From assembly GCA_949775045.1 (NCBI GenBank), contig OX459101.1, forward strand, positions 6,606,394-6,670,393: a stretch of 64,000 nucleotides of DNA, written 5' to 3'. Both the position numbers and the translations under genes were made by a program. Source of the stretch: Metridium senile (taxonomy: Eukaryota > Cnidaria > Anthozoa > Actiniaria > Metridiidae). Each line of letters starts with the position of its first letter. Positions within the stretch are counted from its first letter, which is position 1. The notes below the pieces were generated by a model, which had not been told where the DNA came from, ran no database searches, and saw nothing but the letters and a program-made list of their open reading frames with translations. This document shows, piece by piece, positions 62,201-64,000 of this stretch.

Positions 62201-63985
62201 ATTGTTATCACCATCATCATCATTACCACCACCATCATCATCAATAGGTACCATTGTTATCATCATCATCATCATTACCACCACCATCATCATCAATAGG
62301 TACCAAATGTTGTTATCACCATCATCATCATTACTACCACCATCATCATCAATAGGTACCATTGTTATCACCATCATCATCATTACCACCACCACCATCA
62401 TCAATAGGTACCATTGTTATCACCATCATCATCATTACCACCACCATCATCATCAATAGGTACCATTGTTATCACCATCATCATCATCATTACCACCACC
62501 ACCATCATCAATAGGTACCATTGTTATCACCATCATCATCATTACCACCACCATCATCATCAATAGGTACCATTATTATCACCATCATCATCATTACCAC
62601 CACCATCATCATCAATAGGTACCATTGTTATCATCATCATCATCATTACTACCACCATCATCATCAATAGGTACCATTGTTATCACCATCATCATCATTA
62701 CCACCACCATCATCATCAATAGGTACCATCGTTATTACCATCATCATTATCATCATTACCACCACCATCATCATCAATAGGTACCATTGTTATCACCATC
62801 ATCATCATTACCACCACCATCATCATCAATAGGTACCATTGTTATCACCATCATCATCATTACCACCACCATCATCATCAATAGGTACCATTGTTATCAC
62901 CATCATCATCATTACCACCACCATCATCATCAATAGGTACCATTGTTATCACCATCATCATCATTACCACCACCATCATCATCAATAGGTACCATTGTTA
63001 TCATCATCATCATCATTACCACCACCATCATCATCAATAGGTACCAAATGTTGTTATCACCATCATCATCATTACCACCACCATCATCATCAATAGGTAC
63101 CATTGTTATCACCATCATCATCATTACCACCACCACCATCATCAATAGGTACCATTGTTATCACCATCATCATCATTACCACCACCATCATCATCAATAG
63201 GTACCATTGTTATCACCATCATCATCATTACCACCACCATCATCATCAATAGGTACCATTGTTATCACCATCATCATTACCACCACCATCATCATCAATA
63301 GGTACCATTGTTATCACCATCATCATCATTACCACCACCATCATCATCAATAGGTACCATTGTTATCACCATCATCATCATTACCACCACCATCATCATC
63401 AATAGGTACCATTGTTATCACCATCATCATCATTACCACCACCATCATCATCAATAGGTACCATTGTTATCACCATCATCATCATTACTACCACCATCAT
63501 CATCAATAGGTACCATTGTTATCACCATCATCATCATTACCACCACCACCATCATCAATAGGTACCATTGTTATCATCATCATCATCATTAACACCACCA
63601 TCATCATCAATAGGTACCATTGTTATCACCATCATCATCATTACCACCACCATCATCATCAATAGGTACCATTATTATCACCATCATCATCATTACCACC
63701 ACCATCATCATCAATAGGTACCATTGTTATCATCATCATCATCATTACTACCACCATCATCATCAATAGGTACCATTGTTATCACCATCATCATCATTAC
63801 CACCACCATCATCATCAATAGGTACCATCGTTATTACCATCATCATTATCATCATTACCACCACCATCATCATCAATAGGTACCATTGTTATCACCATCA
63901 TCATTATCACCACCATCATCATCAATAGGTACCATCGTTATCACCATAATCATTATCATCATTACCACCACCATCATCATCAATG
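59285..63985. repeat. Minisatellite of more than 4.6 kb with higher-order structure
   Basis: About ninety units of roughly 45-57 bp, each carrying CATCATCATCAATAGGTACC followed by ATTGTTATCACC and CATTACCACCACC. Variants include ATCGTTATCACC, TTGTATCACC, AAATGTTGTTATCACC and ATTAGGTTCC. The strand is strongly biased: G occurs almost only in AGGTACC and TTG. Variant units recur as blocks (near 59815, 60905 and 61630), so longer stretches were duplicated together. Poly-His, Ser/Pro and Met/Asp frames come from the repeat and are not genes. Confidence 0.95.
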
Positions 63986-64000
63986 TGTATCAACACAATA

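Noticed and set aside
59157..63200. His/Tyr-rich, Ser/Pro-rich and Met/Asp-rich frames
   Set aside because: Products of the minisatellite; all frames repeat with the DNA unit.

Overview
The window is nuclear DNA of an intron-rich animal. Its two best-resolved genes, DCAF13 and an AGBL2/3-type carboxypeptidase, have GT-AG introns and assemble base by base into full-length proteins. The mix of tRNA-derived SINEs, palindromic MITEs and Penelope-like termini suggests an anthozoan cnidarian (sea anemone or coral). That last step is inference.

Layout: (1) 474-2749 (+), a two-exon CLN3/battenin-like membrane protein. (2) 4487-17387 (-), DCAF13, a WD40/Sof1 ribosome biogenesis factor with ten exons and 445 residues. 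Its intron 6 holds a complete Ty3/Gypsy LTR retrotransposon in antisense (7626-13141). (3) 17662-22183 (+), a small conserved-looking charged protein of seven exons, transcribed divergently from DCAF13 across 274 bp; its first coding exon is only the ATG. (4) 23141-41412 (-), a 21-exon, 1246-residue cytosolic carboxypeptidase of the AGBL2/AGBL3 type with a long extra C-terminus; its introns are full of microsatellites, MITEs, SINEs, a truncated LINE and Penelope-like debris. (5) 42.4-49.5 kb, gene-free repeats and satellites. (6) 50584-51915 (+), an uncharacterised single-exon protein with a possible TIR-like N-terminus and a spliced 5' UTR. (7) 52-59.1 kb, AT-rich and polypurine spacer with MITEs. 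(8) A possible last exon of a minus-strand gene at 59143-59187. (9) 59.28 kb to the end, a minisatellite of more than 4.6 kb built from ATC/ATT/ACC words.

The most unusual structure is inside the Gypsy element. A 601-bp unit is repeated in tandem: 453 bp of pol plus 147 bp of the host gene's own exon 5 with its intron 4 3' splice site. The donor copy lies 3.1-3.7 kb away in the same DCAF13 gene. The element's long reading frame is cut before the integrase core, and extra copies of a host splice acceptor are planted in DCAF13 intron 6, in sense with DCAF13.

Other notable points: Penelope-like terminal repeats that carry a hammerhead-ribozyme-like fold, a perfect 110-bp palindrome, TGACGTCA (CRE-type) motif clusters in two carboxypeptidase introns, and several transposons nested in others. 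All exon coordinates were read by eye from splice consensus and frame continuity. No alignment or transcript data were available.
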